Part shown: positions 62,657 through 64,000 of the stretch, piece after piece
Layout: each line of letters starts with the position of its first letter
Position numbering within the stretch: the first letter of the stretch is position 1
From: Pseudomonadota bacterium
Lineage (GTDB): Bacteria; Pseudomonadota; Alphaproteobacteria; Rhizobiales; Rhizobiaceae
Reading direction: 5' to 3'
Length of the DNA: 64,000 bases
Assembly (NCBI GenBank): GCA_023404095.1
Contig: JAEYDD010000032.1
Location: 172,417-236,416 of the forward strand
Notes under the pieces: generated by a model
Databases searched by the model: none
Seen by the model: only the letters and a program-made list of their open reading frames with translations
Told to the model about the DNA's origin: nothing
Made by a program: the position numbers and the translations under genes

Positions 62657-64000
62657 ATGAGCGCACCCCGTACCCTCTATGACAAGATCTGGGCCGACCA
62701 CGTCGTCAACACGCAGGAAGACGGCACCTGTCTTCTCTACATCGATCGTCACCTCGTTCACGAAGTGACGAGCCCGCAGGCCTTTGAAGGCCTGCGCATG
62801 GCCGGCCGTCAGGTCCGCCATCCCGAGAAGACGCTCGCCGTCGTTGACCACAACGTTCCCACCTCGCCCGACCGCAAGAACGGTATCAAGAACGAGGAAA
62901 GCCGGATCCAGGTGGAAGCGCTCGCCAAGAACGCGGCCGACTTCGGCGTGGAATACTACTCCGAGAACGATATCCGCCAGGGCATCGTGCACATCGTCGG
63001 GCCCGAACAGGGCTTCACGCTGCCGGGCATGACGATCGTATGCGGCGACAGCCACACCTCGACGCACGGCGCTTTCGGGGCATTGGCGCACGGTATCGGC
63101 ACCTCCGAGGTCGAGCATGTGCTCGCCACGCAGACGCTGATCCAGAAGAAGGCGAAGAACATGCTGGTGCGCGTCGACGGCCAACTGCCACCGGGCGTGA
63201 CCGCCAAGGACATCATCCTCGCCATCATCGGCGAGATCGGTACGGCGGGCGGCACGGGCTACGTCATCGAATTCGCCGGCGAAGCGATCCGCTCGCTGTC
63301 GATGGAAGGCCGCATGACGATCTGCAACATGACGATCGAAGGCGGCGCCCGCGCCGGCCTGATTGCGCCGGACGAGACGACGTTCGCTTATGTGAAGGAC
63401 AAGCCGCGCGCGCCGAAGGGCAAGGCCTGGGACATGGCGCTCGAATACTGGAAGACGCTGCACACCGACGAGGGCGCCCACTACGACCGCGTCGTCGTGC
63501 TGGACGCTGCCAACCTTCCGCCAATCGTCTCCTGGGGTTCCTCGCCGGAGGACGTCATCTCGGTGCAGGGCGCCGTGCCCAATCCGGACGAGATTGCCGA
63601 CGAGACCAAGCGCGCCTCCAAGTGGCGTGCGCTGGAGTACATGGGCCTGAAGCCGGGCACCAAAATCACCGACATCGCCATCGACCGCGTCTTCATCGGC
63701 TCGTGCACCAACGGTCGCATCGAGGACCTACGCGCGGTGGCCAAGGTCGTCGAGGGCCGCAAGGTGGCCTCGACCGTCAACGCCATGATCGTGCCGGGCT
63801 CGGGCCTGGTGAAAGAGCAGGCGGAGGCCGAGGGCCTGGACAAGATCTTCGTCGCCGCGGGCTTCGACTGGCGCGAGCCGGGCTGCTCGATGTGCCTGGC
63901 CATGAACGACGACCGGCTGAAGCCGGGCGAGCGCTGCGCCTCGACCTCGAACCGTAACTTCGAGGGCCGCCAGGGCTTCAAGGGCCGCACCCACCTGGTG
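62657..64000 (+). CDS. leuC: 3-isopropylmalate dehydratase large subunit (continues past window)
   Basis: 448 codons visible, stop not reached. With LeuD it isomerises 2- to 3-isopropylmalate in leucine synthesis, using a [4Fe-4S] cluster. Cluster ligands are Cys350 in IGSCTNGR, Cys410 and Cys413 in GCSMC. MSAPRTLYDKIWADHVV and VCGDSHTSTHGAFG also match. Family length is about 469, so some 20 residues are missing. ATG 62657 has a modest GAAGAG ribosome site. Confidence 0.97.
   Translation, partial: MSAPRTLYDKIWADHVVNTQEDGTCLLYIDRHLVHEVTSPQAFEGLRMAGRQVRHPEKTLAVVDHNVPTSPDRKNGIKNEESRIQVEALAKNAADFGVEYYSENDIRQGIVHIVGPEQGFTLPGMTIVCGDSHTSTHGAFGALAHGIGTSEVEHVLATQTLIQKKAKNMLVRVDGQLPPGVTAKDIILAIIGEIGTAGGTGYVIEFAGEAIRSLSMEGRMTICNMTIEGGARAGLIAPDETTFAYVKDKPRAPKGKAWDMALEYWKTLHTDEGAHYDRVVVLDAANLPPIVSWGSSPEDVISVQGAVPNPDEIADETKRASKWRALEYMGLKPGTKITDIAIDRVFIGSCTNGRIEDLRAVAKVVEGRKVASTVNAMIVPGSGLVKEQAEAEGLDKIFVAAGFDWREPGCSMCLAMNDDRLKPGERCASTSNRNFEGRQGFKGRTHLV

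Noticed and set aside
62436..62660. 74-codon frame ending in an overlap with the leuC start
   Set aside because: It starts at GTG/ATG codons without a ribosome site, runs through the terminator-like hairpin and has biased, non-protein-like content (Arg/Pro/Phe runs). The overlap alone is not enough.

Overview
The window is GC-rich chromosomal DNA of an alphaproteobacterium in Rhizobiaceae/Hyphomicrobiales. The evidence is gene content and order: rpoH2 next to a CarD-family gene and fdxA, a hemC-hemD-Mic60-hemY block, a coxMNOP-type oxidase operon, ffh followed by chorismate mutase and rpsP-rimM-trmD with rplS nearby, and leuC at the end. A Sinorhizobium/Ensifer/Shinella-like genome fits, but the genus cannot be fixed from sequence alone. 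I see no tRNA, rRNA, IS element, prophage or CRISPR array. The region reads as conserved core plus a few transport modules. The first (ABC-F) and last (leuC) genes are cut by the window edges.

Layout. 1-5.1 kb: an ABC-F ATPase, thiamine pyrophosphokinase, and a TPP riboswitch driving thiBPQ. 5.4-9.1 kb: an M48 lipoprotein protease and a large MscS-type channel. 9.2-15.5 kb (minus): rpoH2, a CarD regulator, fdxA, an S4 RNA-binding protein and a SUV3-like RNA helicase. 15.9-19.4 kb (minus): a close-packed tsaD-gpsA-yciI-EVE-methyltransferase operon, divergent from hemC-hemD-Mic60-hemY (19.5-24.2 kb). 24.3-28.2 kb: TerB-like protein, class I glutamine amidotransferase, MFS exporter, YggT, DUF167 and inorganic pyrophosphatase. 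28.3-33.4 kb (minus): a terminal oxidase operon (subunits II, I, two different subunit III proteins, IV) with a soluble cytochrome c gene just upstream. 33.7-40.2 kb (minus): GNAT acetyltransferase, TypA/BipA, a Tat-exported PhoD phosphatase and an M3 oligopeptidase. 40.2-42.0 kb: a TerC-family membrane protein behind a long structured leader, and a 53-residue small protein. 42.2-48.7 kb: a tripartite tricarboxylate transporter (TctCBA), an orphan iron/sulfate-type binding protein, and a divergent TctDE-like two-component system. 48.7-54.4 kb (minus): dapF-mtaB-ftsY-yciB, preceded by an MBL-fold hydrolase. 54.5-59.9 kb: ffh with a structured leader, chorismate mutase, rpsP, rimM, trmD, an antisense TauE/SafE gene and rplS. 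60.1-64 kb: an amino-acid-type ABC binding protein plus one permease without an ATPase, a methyltransferase, and leuC.

Many genes are coupled by 1-8 bp overlaps (thiPQ, hemCD, tsaD-gpsA, coxN-coxO, tctC-tctB, ftsY-yciB, dapF-mtaB, permease-methyltransferase). The least explained signals are non-coding. The strongest is a predicted pseudoknot RNA starting at the presumed 5' end of the terC transcript. Others are a promoter plus terminator-like hairpin in front of ffh, helical-phase repeats flanking the Tct/TctDE block, and a 14-bp-arm palindrome after the M3 peptidase. All promoters and RNA folds were read by eye and none was computed.
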